Source of the DNA: CAIJMU01 sp035530275
GTDB lineage: Bacteria > Spirochaetota > Spirochaetia > Treponematales > Rectinemataceae
Direction of reading: 5' to 3'
Length of the DNA: 64,000 bases
NCBI GenBank assembly: GCA_035530275.1
Contig: DATKVC010000005.1
Span: forward strand, 62,001-126,000
Numbering within the stretch: the stretch's first letter is position 1; the number at the start of each line of letters is the position of its first letter. The translations under genes and the position numbers were made by a program. Below, piece by piece: positions 42,220 through 51,806 of this stretch. The notes beneath the pieces are model-generated. The model was not told the DNA's origin and searched no databases. It was given only the letters and a program-made list of their open reading frames with translations.

Positions 42220-42235
42220 GTGTAAACGTTTGCAC
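42220..42235. promoter_or_regulatory. LacI-type operator, distal, upstream of the fucU -35
   Basis: GTGTAAACGTTTGCAC is a 16-bp palindrome with one mismatched pair around AAACGTTT. Its centre is 41 bases, about four helical turns, from the proximal operator, so a dimer-of-dimers repressor could bind both. Confidence 0.65.
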
Positions 42236-42339
42236 TGGGGCAAGTTCATTTCGGATATTTGACGGCCGACCTCGAATCGGCCGCGTTGGCGAACGACTCT
42301 TTCTCCACGATGCATGGGTTCCTCCTGCGAAGGCCGCCG

Positions 42340-42754
42340 ATGCGAAGAACGGGGGCAGACCCTTGGGACATCACGGCCGGATGGCTCGAGCAGGCGCACG
42401 GCTTCTATGCCGGATTCTCCTCCGCTCAGCGCTTCGCTCAGGCGCTCGGGCGTTTCGGCTATGACGATACCAAGCTGGCCGCGGAGGCCGCCCTCATCGC
42501 AGAGGTGCGGAAAAAGAGCCAAGCCCAGGTTCAGAGCAACGGGGCTTCCCGGTCGGCGGAGGCCGCCCGCGACCTGGAGTTTCGCGAGCTTGACGTCTGG
42601 GTGAGCGACTTCCGCACGATCTGCACGCGCAGCCTTCTACGAGAATCCCCTGGAGCTCGAGAAGCTCGGGGTGATAGTGCTGAACGGACCGAGGAGGGCG
42701 GCGGCAAAGGCGCCATCGGCAGACGCGAAAAACTTGGCGGCTCAGACCCGATAA
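42340..42754 (+). pseudogene. frameshifted gene of unknown function
   Basis: The first frame gives DPWDITAGWLEQAHGFYAGFSSAQRFAQALGRFGYDDTKLAAEAALIAEV and continues to about 42630. From there the sensible protein continues in another frame as AAFYENPLELEKLGVIVLNGPRRAAAKAPSADAKNLAAQTR and stops at 42752-42754. The two halves join into one acidic, helical protein of about 135 residues interrupted by a single frameshift. I do not recognise the family. The start may lie further upstream. A hairpin (42747-42754 with 42761-42768) overlaps the stop and could be a terminator remnant. Confidence 0.55.
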
Positions 42755-42850
42755 TGAGGCTTATCGGGAACTCAGCATGCGCGTTCTCCGACAATTCCGG
42801 GGGTGGCTCCCGCCGGCAAACAGTGTCGCCCTCCGAAGGAGGCGTTCCAC

Positions 42851-42887
42851 TTGCGCTCTGACCTCCGAAGCGTCATACTTGTGTGAC
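42851..42887 (+). promoter_or_regulatory. promoter and overlapping operator of the toxin-antitoxin pair
   Basis: TTGCGC (42851-42856), a 17-base spacer and CATACT (42874-42879) lie just upstream. The imperfect palindrome GTCATACTTGTGTGAC (42872-42887) covers the -10 and is suited to autorepression by the antitoxin. Confidence 0.5.
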
Positions 42888-42901
42888 AGGGAGGCAGCCT
42901 G

Positions 42902-43120
42902 ATGCTTTCACTTCGGCTCCCCGACGAGCTCGAGGCCCGGCTCGATAAGCTGGCGACCTCGACGCACCGCACTAAGTCCTTCTATGCCCGCCAGGCGATC
43001 GAGCTCTATATCGAGGATCTCGAGGACCTCTATCTCGCCGAGAAGGCCTACGCCGAGTACAAGTCCGGCAAGGTCACCGCCCGGCCCATCGAAGACGTAG
43101 CCCGCGAGCATGGGCTATAG
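42902..43120 (+). CDS. antitoxin, RelB-like ribbon-helix-helix protein
   Basis: A 72-residue antitoxin. The N-terminal strand LSLRLPDELEARLDKLATSTHRTKSFYARQAIELYIEDLEDLYLAE is a ribbon-helix-helix DNA-binding fold, and the C-terminal KSGKVTARPIEDVAREHGL is the usual toxin-wrapping segment of RelB-type proteins. GGGAGG is 7 bases before the ATG. It overlaps the toxin gene by 11 bases and probably represses its own promoter. Confidence 0.9.
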   Translation: MLSLRLPDELEARLDKLATSTHRTKSFYARQAIELYIEDLEDLYLAEKAYAEYKSGKVTARPIEDVAREHGL

Positions 43121-43382
43121 GGTCACGATCCTCGCCTCGGCGGAAAAGGCGCTCGCGAAGCTCGACAAGCCACTCCGCGAGCGAGCGCTCCATTTTCTCA
43201 AGGACGAGCTCCCCGGCTTGGCGGATCCCCGAAGCATCGGGGCCGCTCTCTCGGGGAACCTTGGGGAATTCTGGAAATACCGGCGCGGGGCATTGCGGTT
43301 CATTTGCCGCATCGAGGACGATGAACTCGTAATCCTGGTCGTGAAGGTTGGCAATCGCAAGGATGTCTATAAATCGAAGTAA
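43110..43382 (+). CDS. toxin, RelE/ParE family
   Basis: A 90-residue RelE/ParE-superfamily toxin: YRVTILASAEKALAKLDKPLRERALHFLKDEL at the N-terminus, then DPRSIGAALSGNLGEFWKYRRGALRFICRIEDDELVILVVKVGNRKDVY. The C-terminal GNRKDVYK is characteristic of RelE ribosome-dependent mRNA interferases, with Arg residues and Tyr as likely catalytic groups. It overlaps its antitoxin gene and sits in a patch of decayed DNA, a common place for such modules. Confidence 0.9.
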   Translation: MGYRVTILASAEKALAKLDKPLRERALHFLKDELPGLADPRSIGAALSGNLGEFWKYRRGALRFICRIEDDELVILVVKVGNRKDVYKSK

Positions 43383-43486
43383 AGACCAATGCGGCGAGGT
43401 TTCTAGACCCATGTACGAAGTCGGGCGTATTCCTGCGTGAGATCACTAGCCGCCTCAACAGAGGAAGGCTTTTCTAAGGCTATAGC

Positions 43487-44167
43487 CTATGTGCGTCCAC
43501 GAAAGCCAAAATTCAAACGCATTATTGTCTGGGTATCCGCCCATGTACCGTTTAATTGATCGGCGGACCCTGTCCAGAGCCATCCAAGGCCGAGGCGAGG
43601 GACTATGCCGCTTACCATGAACCTTGGAAACGAAAGGAAAAGATCGATGGTTCCGTCGAGGTTCCATGCGGCCTGCGTTCCGACGCCTCCCCCGATCTGT
43701 AGATATTCATAGCGAAATAAGTTGCCTTCGAGCGAGCCCGTGAGATCCAACGAAATCAAGTCGTGATTGAGCCCGGCGTTGACCAAGACGCCAAAGGAAT
43801 TGAACGATGATCCTTGCCAGGCATGTTTTGTCGTAGGCGTATCGAAGGCGGTGCCATCGGCCGCAGTGAAGAGGGATTGGTCCAAGGCGAGCCAAACCCA
43901 AGGGGAGTAGCAAAGTTTCATCGAGAGAAGACCAACATCGCCCCGAGTAGCCCAACCCAAGGATAATCCAGGCTTGAGCGCATAGATGCCCCGAAGATTG
44001 TTGAAAAAGAGCCTGATGATGGGATCGGCAATTCCGCCATATTAGCGAAAATCGATGAAGCCGGTTTCGCGGATGTTCAAATAGTCGCCCTTGATGGACA
44101 GGCCTATAGCGAAAGCGGCAGCTCTATATGCCAGCGGCACAAGGTAAGCGATGCCATGACACCGTAG
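43487..44167 (-). pseudogene. outer-membrane beta-barrel-like gene broken by an in-frame stop and missing its start
   Basis: One reading frame encodes AYLVPLAYRAAAFAIGLSIKGDYLNI and then GFIDFR before TAA at 44042-44044. It continues without a frame change as YGGIADPIIRLFFNNLRGIYALKPGLSLGWATRGDVGLLSMKL and alternating amphipathic strands to the stop at 43487. There is no proper start or signal peptide at the left side of the protein, where IS66 sequence begins about 40 bases further on. The strand pattern and aromatic residues suggest an outer-membrane protein. A nonsense mutation plus 5' truncation is the simplest reading; a short gene starting at TTG 43960 is less likely. Confidence 0.55.
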
Positions 44168-44204
44168 CGGTCGATTAGAGTACTTTGGCTTACGAAGAGA
44201 TGGT

Positions 44205-44441
44205 TCAGTAGGCTTTGGGGTCGAGTCGATACGGCAGAAGATCGGCCAAAGCTTCGTCGCCCTGGATGTGGGGTAGGGTGTCGAAGAGATAGCGGAGATA
44301 GCGGTACGGCTCGTGCTCGTTGGCCTTCGCCGTCTCGATGAGTGAATAGAGCGCCGCGCTGGCAGCCGCTCCCTCGGGGGTATCGGCGAACATCCAGTTC
44401 CTGCGTCCAATGACGAAGGGACGGATAGCCCGTTCGGTCGA
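44205..44441 (-). mobile_element. IS66-family transposase remnant (C-terminal part)
   Basis: An open stretch of 78 codons without a start encodes TERAIRPFVIGRRNWMFADTPEGAAASAALYSLIETAKANEHEPYRYLRYLFDTLPHIQ. This is the C-terminal segment of IS66 transposases, including the Glu of the DDE triad in ERAIRP. A stop and frame change directly upstream (44442-44444) separate it from WIID, which may be a further piece of the same gene. No intact inverted repeats or accessory genes were seen, so the element is dead. Confidence 0.8.
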
Positions 44442-44894
44442 TTATCCAAACATTAGGATAATCGACCTTATGCTCAGGAATCCGTAATCCTCAGGATTCC
44501 GGCAAGTTATGGCGAAGCAACGAAATGGACCGCAAGGTCGCCTGAATCAGGAGGATAATGTCAGGGGACTTTCCGGTGGTGATACTGAGGGAACCACAGG
44601 AGGTTCCCAATGTACCAACAGTACGACTCGGTGCCGCCTCGCACGCTGATCTGACAATTCCTCGCGCCTATTCCTGACTCTCAGAATCCGCCGAAAATGC
44701 GATAAGGATCGCGAGATAGCTTTCGTACCTCATGATGCGATGCCCATATCTAGCGAGGTATGCCGCAGTTCTCGCGAAGTATGAAGAGTATCTCGCGAGA
44801 TACGAATAGCCAACAAGAAGGAACTAAGCTCATCTTCAAGAATGGCCGATAGAAATGAGACCGAAATCGCTTTCGGACTTGCCTGGAGGTGGCC
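44442..44894. other. gene-poor region with IS debris, a hairpin and a palindrome array
   Basis: These 453 bases hold no convincing gene of normal size. GGGAACC (44589-44595) and GGTTCCC (44602-44608) form a 7-bp hairpin that contains AGGAGG; it precedes ATG 44611, which opens a 14-codon frame (MYQQYDSVPPRTLI), perhaps the start of a lost gene. The right part holds the TCGCGA repeat array upstream of the HU-like gene. Confidence 0.5.
44706..44806. repeat. phased array of palindromic TCGCGA sites, candidate operator array
   Basis: TCTAGCGAGGTATG (44749), TCTCGCGAAGTATG (44770) and TCTCGCGAGATACG (44791) start exactly 21 bases apart, two helical turns. The third is part of a perfect 16-bp palindrome, GTATCTCGCGAGATAC (44788-44803). 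A fourth related site, ATCGCGAGATAG, is near 44708. The array ends about 90 bases before the HU-like gene and probably binds several protein dimers on one DNA face. Confidence 0.55.
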
Positions 44895-45599
44895 ATGCCC
44901 ATCTTTATCAGCGCCCGCGCGAACAACCTGACTGGAGCGAGGCGACCCTGGCGCTTCCATACCCGCCACGACGGCATCGTCGAGTTCGAGCAGCTTGTCG
45001 AGCTCATGGCCCGCGCGAGGACGACCCTCAGCAAACCGGATATCCTCGCCGTCGTCACGCTGTATTCGGAAATCGTGACGTCGCTCGTGGCCGACGGCAA
45101 GTTCGTGAAGACGCCGCTCGGTGATTACTATCTCACGGCGGTGGGCGGGGTCCTCGACGCCACGGGGAAACGAGACAAGGGGACCGAGTCCTCGGGGCCC
45201 GATCTGCGGCTTCGATTCCGGCCGGCCCGCCATACGGAGCTCCTCATCTCGAAGACGGCGAGCGTCCAGCGCGAAGCCGAAGGTCCTCGGATGTCGCCAC
45301 TGCCCTTGGCTGTCGCTCCCCCGGACAGCGCCTCCGGCTTCGCGGCGGGCGGCACTGCCCGGCTCATCGGTAAGCGGCTTGCCTTCGATGCGAGCGATCA
45401 AGCCCAGGGGGTCTTCCTCATCGCGAGCGACCGGACGGCTACGCGATGCTCGAGCTACCTGCATCTCAAGCCGAGCGTCGTTATTTTCCGGCTGCCCGAG
45501 AACCTCGCGAGCGGCCACTACGCGCTGGAAGTTCGCGGTGCCACGAGGGCCGGAACGCCGAGATCGGGGCGACTCGCCGGGGAGATCGAACTGGGATAG
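44895..45599 (+). CDS. HU/IHF-like DNA-binding protein with DUF4469-type C-terminal domain
   Basis: A 234-residue protein. The first 100 residues resemble HU-family domains of the longer type found in Bacteroidetes and spirochaetes (MPIFISARANNLTGARRPWRFHTRHDGIVEFEQLVELMARARTTLSKPDILAVVTLYSEIVTSLVADGKFVKTPLGDYYL). The C-terminal 90 residues (GGTARLIGKRLAFDASDQAQGVFLIASDRTATRCSSYLHLKPSVVIFRLPENLASGHYALEVRG) look like the Ig-fold DUF4469 tail. GGAGG is 5 bases before ATG 44895; the in-frame GTG 44889 lies on that site. It may bend or coat DNA; the phased array just upstream may be its own target. Confidence 0.72.
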   Translation: MPIFISARANNLTGARRPWRFHTRHDGIVEFEQLVELMARARTTLSKPDILAVVTLYSEIVTSLVADGKFVKTPLGDYYLTAVGGVLDATGKRDKGTESSGPDLRLRFRPARHTELLISKTASVQREAEGPRMSPLPLAVAPPDSASGFAAGGTARLIGKRLAFDASDQAQGVFLIASDRTATRCSSYLHLKPSVVIFRLPENLASGHYALEVRGATRAGTPRSGRLAGEIELG

Positions 45600-45608
45600 G
45601 GCTAGCGG

Positions 45609-46616
45609 ATGCTTTACCTCGATAGGCCCCTTACATATCATGCCTCCATGCCTGAGCAAGTTGCCCCTCCCCGCCCCATCCTCTGCGTCTGCCTCAATCC
45701 CGTCGTGCAAAAGACCCTGGTCTTCGATCGCCTCATCAAGGGCGAGGTGAACCGCGCCCGCGAGCACCGTGTCGACGCCTCTGGAAAAGGGGTCAATGTC
45801 GCGCGGGTCTTGGTCGAGTCGGGACGTTCGGCGATCCACCTCACGCAGGCAGGCGGGCCGACGCGCGAGTGGTTCCTCTCCCTCGCCGCGGCAGACGGTC
45901 TCGATATCCGCTGGGTCGAGTCCGAATCCGAGATCCGCTTCTGCCACACGGTGGTGGATCTCGCCGAAGGAAGCGCGACGGAGCTGGTCGAGGAGGCGCG
46001 GCCCGTGGGGCCGGGCACGGGCGATCGCCTGCTTGCGGCATTTCGCGATCTCCTTCCCTCCTGCAGAGCCCTCGCCATCTCGGGGACGAAGGCAGCCGGT
46101 TTCGACGCGGGTACCTTCCCGACGATGACGCGTTATGCGAAAGAAGCCGGCCTCTTCGTCATTCTCGACATCAAGGGAAAGGATCTGTCGGATTCCCTGG
46201 AGCATCGCCCCGATGTCGTCAAACCCAATCTCCAGGAACTTCTCTCAACCTGGCCCCTCGGGAAAGACGAAGCGCCTTCCGGCTCAGGCACAGCGGCGTC
46301 CGCCGAGGCCTCTATCCGCGCCCATGTAGCGCGCATCGCGGCCGAAATTCAAGAACGCTATGGTTCGCGCCTCGTCGTCACGCGCGGCTCGCGCCCGACC
46401 TGGTATTGGGAGGGCGGGGAACTTCGGGAGGGGCCTGTTCATCCCATAAAGCCCCTCAATCCGACGGGTTCGGGGGATGCCTTCACCGCGGGCCTGACGG
46501 CAGTTCTCGCGAGCGGAGGGAGCATGGCCGAGGCCATTGCCGAGGGCTCGCGGCTCGGCGCCCTCAACGCACTCTGTCTCAAGCCCGGGTCGATCCGGGG
46601 CGCGACTCTGTCCTAG
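45609..46616 (+). CDS. 1-phosphofructokinase-like sugar kinase (PfkB family)
   Basis: A 335-residue kinase of the PfkB/ribokinase family, closest in pattern to 1-phosphofructokinase and tagatose-6-phosphate kinase (LNPVVQKTLVF; ASGKGVNVARVLVESG; signature NPTGSGDAFTAGL with the catalytic Asp). It would phosphorylate a sugar phosphate such as fructose 1-phosphate, tagatose 6-phosphate or a deoxy analogue. ATG 45648 is an alternative start, closer to the conserved N-terminus. It stands without other sugar-phosphate genes on its strand. Confidence 0.85.
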   Translation: MLYLDRPLTYHASMPEQVAPPRPILCVCLNPVVQKTLVFDRLIKGEVNRAREHRVDASGKGVNVARVLVESGRSAIHLTQAGGPTREWFLSLAAADGLDIRWVESESEIRFCHTVVDLAEGSATELVEEARPVGPGTGDRLLAAFRDLLPSCRALAISGTKAAGFDAGTFPTMTRYAKEAGLFVILDIKGKDLSDSLEHRPDVVKPNLQELLSTWPLGKDEAPSGSGTAASAEASIRAHVARIAAEIQERYGSRLVVTRGSRPTWYWEGGELREGPVHPIKPLNPTGSGDAFTAGLTAVLASGGSMAEAIAEGSRLGALNALCLKPGSIRGATLS

Positions 46617-46682
46617 CGATAATCTAAATCAAGGGTCCCCCGCGGAAGTTTGCGAATCGACCCCGGCCGCAGGGCCTTCCTT

Positions 46683-47636
46683 TCAATGAGGTTTACGCGG
46701 GGCCGCGATGAAGGCTTCGAGTTCGTCATAGCTGGGAGGTTCGGCGCCGGCCTTGGTACAGTCGAGGGCAGCGGCGGCTCCGGCCCACTCGAGGGCTTTC
46801 CTCAAGTCCGCCGCACCGAGCGCTCGGAGGTCTTTCCGCGTGCGGACCCCGGCCTCTTCGAGTGCCACGAGGAAGGCGGCGTGAAAGGTGTCGCCGGCGC
46901 CTATGGTGTCGACCACCTCGACCTTCCGGCTCTCGACCTCGACCGTCCCGCCCTTCCAAAAGGCGGCGGAACCTCTCGCGCCTCGCGTGAGGACGACGAG
47001 TTCGGGACCTCGGCCGAGGATCGACGAGATGGCCTCAGCCTCGGCCATGCCTGGAAGCATCCAGGCGAGGTCCTCGTCCGAGAACCTGACGAGGGCTGCA
47101 TGGGGGATCAATCGCAGGAGCCGGGACCTCCATGAGTCGTCATCGCCGAAAAGGCCCGGCCTCGCGTTGGGATCGAGGGAAACGAGAAGTTCTCGCGAGA
47201 CTCTTGCGGCGAAGGCCTCGATCGTCGATCCCGAGGGTTCCTGCGCGACCGAAATCGAACCAAGTAATAGAAAATGCACATCTTTCCCGAGGCTCTCCGG
47301 AAGGTCGGCAGCCTCGAGCGACCTGTCGGCGGCGCCTTGCGAGTAGAATGCGTATCGGGCGTTTCCATCGGGCAGGCGCTTCACGAAGGCCAGGGTGGCA
47401 GGCTGGTCGCTCCGTTTTACGAGAGAGGTGTCGACGCCGTTCTCGACGAGACGGTCGCAAAGGAGGTCGCCGAGGAAGTCGCTGCCGATGCGACCGAGGA
47501 ATCGCACCGAAGCGCCGAGGCGAGCGGCCGCGACCGCCGAGTTATAGGGGCATCCGCCGGGACGAGCGAGGAAGCTGAGCCCGTCGCCGCCCTCGGGCAC
47601 CATGTCGACGAGGGCCTCTCCTATGCATACGATCAT
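46683..47636 (-). CDS. fructokinase/ribokinase-like sugar kinase (PfkB family)
   Basis: A 317-residue PfkB-family kinase. It opens with MIVCIGEALVDMVPEGG, typical of fructokinases, has GGCPYNSAVAAARLGASVRFLGRIGSDFLG for sugar binding, and ends with the signature VVDTIGAGDTFHAAFL (catalytic Asp). ATG 47636 with GGGAGG 8 bases upstream is preferred over the in-frame ATG 47681. It is downstream of the cassette C operon on the same strand but separated by a terminator. It may phosphorylate the sugar imported by cassette C. Confidence 0.88.
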   Translation of the reverse strand: MIVCIGEALVDMVPEGGDGLSFLARPGGCPYNSAVAAARLGASVRFLGRIGSDFLGDLLCDRLVENGVDTSLVKRSDQPATLAFVKRLPDGNARYAFYSQGAADRSLEAADLPESLGKDVHFLLLGSISVAQEPSGSTIEAFAARVSRELLVSLDPNARPGLFGDDDSWRSRLLRLIPHAALVRFSDEDLAWMLPGMAEAEAISSILGRGPELVVLTRGARGSAAFWKGGTVEVESRKVEVVDTIGAGDTFHAAFLVALEEAGVRTRKDLRALGAADLRKALEWAGAAAALDCTKAGAEPPSYDELEAFIAAPRKPH

Positions 47637-47698
47637 CGCAACCGCCTCCCTTGGCGCTCTCCTGGCGCCTGAAATAAGCATAATTAGTTATATTAAAG

Positions 47699-47725
47699 GA
47701 AGGCCCGCCGGGAGGGCGGGCCTTC
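47699..47725 (-). terminator. rho-independent terminator of the cassette C operon
   Basis: A perfect 11-bp GC-rich stem (47699-47709 with 47715-47725) has a 5-base loop. On the minus strand it is followed by CTTTAATATAAC, a modest T-rich tract. It lies 66 bases after the binding-protein stop. Confidence 0.75.
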
Positions 47726-47791
47726 GCGAGAATTCGGCTGAGCTTGACCTTCGCTCCCGGGTTCGAACCAAGGGGCGAAGGTCGCGCTATT

Positions 47792-48874
47792 TCAGTCGTA
47801 GAGCAGGGGGCCGAACTCGGGCTGGTCCATGTTGGAGGCGTCGTAGAACTTGGCGCCCGTGTCGACGTTCTCGACCTTCTGGCCCTTGTAGGCCTTGTAG
47901 GCGAGGTCGACGGCGAGGAAGCCGATCTGGACGGGATCCTGGGTGATGGAGCCGAGGAAGTATCCGGCCTTGACGGCGGCCTTCTGGGCCTTGCCGGCGT
48001 CGAAGCCGATCACCACGAGACCCTTGTACTGGGCGGGAAGGGCGCTGCCGTCATTGGTGGCGGAGAGGACGGCGCGGGCCACGCCCTCGTTCGAGCAGAA
48101 GATGCCGAGGATGTGGTCGGACTTGAAGCGATTCAGAATGGCCTGGGCGGAGGCGGTGGCGTCGGTGTCCTTGGGCGAAGCCGGGACGACGACGTCGATG
48201 ATGATGGCCTTGCCGGCGACCGGGCTGTCGGGCGCGATGTAGGCGGGATTGCCCGTCACCTTGATGTCGGTCGCGGGGCGATTGGCGTCGGTGGTGATGA
48301 GCTTGATCATCTCGTCGCGGAAACCCTTGCCGCGGTCGGTGACCGACTGGCTCGTGGCATCCTGGTTGAAGTCGATGATCGTGACCGGCTTCGCGTTGGT
48401 GGCGGCGACGATCTTGTCCTTGATCACGGCGTACATCTTGTCGGCTGCGAGGCCGGCGGCGTTGTAGCTGTTGGTGGCGGCGGTCGCGTAGATGGCGCCG
48501 GCGGGGGCGTTGGGCACGCCGGAGTCGAAGCCGATGATCGGGATCTTGCGCTTGATCGCCTGGTTGAGCTGGTCCATGACCGAATTGGTGTCGAGGGCCG
48601 CGAGACAGATTGCCTGGGGATTCTTGGCCATCGCGTTGACGAGCATCTGCACCTGGGGCTGGATGTCGGCCTCGGTGGCCGGGCCCTCGAAGGTGATCTC
48701 GACGCCGTCTTGCTTGGCCGCCGCCTCGGCGCCTTGCTTGACCGCCTGCCAGAACTGGTGCTGGAAACCCTTGGAAATGACGGGGATGTAGATCTTCTTT
48801 GGTGCGCATCCCGTGACCGCGACGAGAAGCGCCGCGCCCATGGCGAGTACGGCGATTCGTTTTGCAATTCTCAT
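47792..48874 (-). CDS. sugar ABC transporter binding lipoprotein (ribose type), cassette C
   Basis: A 360-residue RbsB-like binding protein anchored as a lipoprotein: RIAKRIAVLAMGAALLVAVTGC gives a lipobox V-T-G-C with Cys23. The mature domain has IPVISKGFQHQFWQAVKQGAEAAAKQDGVEITFEGP, ICLAALDTNSVMDQLNQAIKRKIPIIGFDSG, and ILGIFCSNEGVARAVLSA, all family landmarks. ATG 48874 has AGGAGG 5 bases upstream; the longer open frame upstream is a shadow. It is the last gene of the operon LacI-ATPase-permease-binding protein. Membrane anchoring differs from the soluble binding proteins of cassettes A and B. Confidence 0.93.
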   Translation of the reverse strand: MRIAKRIAVLAMGAALLVAVTGCAPKKIYIPVISKGFQHQFWQAVKQGAEAAAKQDGVEITFEGPATEADIQPQVQMLVNAMAKNPQAICLAALDTNSVMDQLNQAIKRKIPIIGFDSGVPNAPAGAIYATAATNSYNAAGLAADKMYAVIKDKIVAATNAKPVTIIDFNQDATSQSVTDRGKGFRDEMIKLITTDANRPATDIKVTGNPAYIAPDSPVAGKAIIIDVVVPASPKDTDATASAQAILNRFKSDHILGIFCSNEGVARAVLSATNDGSALPAQYKGLVVIGFDAGKAQKAAVKAGYFLGSITQDPVQIGFLAVDLAYKAYKGQKVENVDTGAKFYDASNMDQPEFGPLLYD

Positions 48875-48957
48875 AAACGCCTCCTGATAAACTCTCAGCC
48901 CGAAGCGTACGCTTCCGGCAAACGACCTGATTGAGGGAGTCCGACGGCCGCTCTGGA

Positions 48958-50253
48958 CTAGGGCCGTCGCTCCTTGCCCGCCGCTTGGGCGGTTTCCTTG
49001 CGCTTGAGCATCTCCGAGAATTCGTGATCGGCCGCCCTTTCCTCCGCTCGGATACGGGCTTGCTGGGCCTTTTCTTCGCGCTTCTTGCGCGCGAAGGTTT
49101 CTTTCATCTCGGCCTTCGCCTGGGCGATCTCCTTTTCGATTTCGACCTGTCCTCGCTTGCCGTCCGTCGAGACCAGAGAGATTTCGGCCTTGAGGGCGGC
49201 TATCTTCCTCAGCATCTCGGCCCGGTAGACGTCGGCGGCTGTTTCGATGCGCACCTCGGAGGCCTTGCGATTTCTGTACATGTCGAGGAGCACCGCACCA
49301 ATTACTATGACGCCCGTGAAGAAGGTCTGCCAGTGGGCCTCGAGGTTCATGGCGGGCAGACCGGTGCTCAGCACCGACATGATGAATACGCCGATTATCG
49401 TGCCCCATATGGTGCCGACGCCGCCCGACAGCGAGGTGCCGCCGATTACGGCCGCCGCGATCGCATAGAGTTCGAAGCCCTGCCCTTGAGCGGGAAGGAC
49501 CGTCGTGTAGATCGCCGCGTAGGATATGCCGCCGATGCCCGCAGTTCCGCCGGCGATGACGTAGACGAGCATCTGCCATTTCTTGACGTCGACGCCGGAG
49601 AGCCGGGCGGCTTCCATGTTGCTTCCTATCGCGTAGGTGTAGCGGCCCAGCTTGGTGTTGGAGAGCATGATGTGGCAGATCACGGCGACGAGGGCGAGGA
49701 GGAGGGCTCCAGTCGGGAAGGCCGTTCCGTCGGGGGTGAGATAAAGGAAGAGATCCTTGAACCAGCCGCCCGGCGTGCCGCGGATGGGGAAGGTGGCGCT
49801 CGAGACGTTGGAGACGATGGAGCCGACGCCCATCGAGATCATCATGGTGCCGAGGGTCACGATGAAGGGCGGCATCTTGAGCCGCGAGACGAGGAGTCCG
49901 TTGACGAGGCCGAAGAGAAGGCCCATGGCCACTATGAGGAGGAGGGCCGGAACCATCGGGAGGCCGTGCTTGAGAGCCGTCCCCCCTATGATCGTGGAGG
50001 CCATCATCACGGTGCCGATGGAAAGGTCGATGCCTCCCGAGATGATGACGAAGGTGACGCCCATCGAGATGAAGCCGATGTAGAAGGCCGCGTCGATGAT
50101 GTTCACCAGGGTGGGGTAGGAGAAATAGCTCCGGCCGAAGATGCCGAAGAACACGTAGAGGATTATCAAGGCCGCCGGGGCCAGCGCGTTCTTGAGGCCG
50201 CGCTCCTTGAAGCGCTGGAATCCGCCCACGCTTCCGTTCGCGTTGTTCGCCAT
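48958..50253 (-). CDS. sugar ABC transporter permease with long cytoplasmic coiled-coil tail, cassette C
   Basis: A 431-residue permease. The first 325 residues are a normal RbsC-type membrane domain (ISGGIDLSIGTVMMASTIIGG; GGTSLSGGVGTIWGTIIGVF). The last 105 residues are highly charged and helical (ETAADVYRAEMLRKIAALKAEISLV; EIEKEIAQAKAEMKETFARKKREEK) and read as a coiled coil in the cytoplasm. Such a tail is not part of the normal family. This cassette has only one permease gene, so the channel would be a homodimer, and the tails could pair. ATG 50253 begins 5 bases after the ATPase stop. Confidence 0.9.
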   Translation of the reverse strand: MANNANGSVGGFQRFKERGLKNALAPAALIILYVFFGIFGRSYFSYPTLVNIIDAAFYIGFISMGVTFVIISGGIDLSIGTVMMASTIIGGTALKHGLPMVPALLLIVAMGLLFGLVNGLLVSRLKMPPFIVTLGTMMISMGVGSIVSNVSSATFPIRGTPGGWFKDLFLYLTPDGTAFPTGALLLALVAVICHIMLSNTKLGRYTYAIGSNMEAARLSGVDVKKWQMLVYVIAGGTAGIGGISYAAIYTTVLPAQGQGFELYAIAAAVIGGTSLSGGVGTIWGTIIGVFIMSVLSTGLPAMNLEAHWQTFFTGVIVIGAVLLDMYRNRKASEVRIETAADVYRAEMLRKIAALKAEISLVSTDGKRGQVEIEKEIAQAKAEMKETFARKKREEKAQQARIRAEERAADHEFSEMLKRKETAQAAGKERRP

Positions 50254-50258
50254 GCTTA

Positions 50259-51798
<1,540 letters not shown>

Positions 51799-51806
<8 letters not shown>

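Noticed and set aside
42747..42768. Hairpin at the end of the frameshifted gene as a terminator
   Set aside because: The 8-bp stem is perfect, but no T-run follows on either strand.
44589..44652. Tiny gene with AGGAGG and 14 codons from ATG 44611
   Set aside because: Too short to support, inside a hairpin and in decayed IS-rich DNA; kept only as a note in the gap entry.
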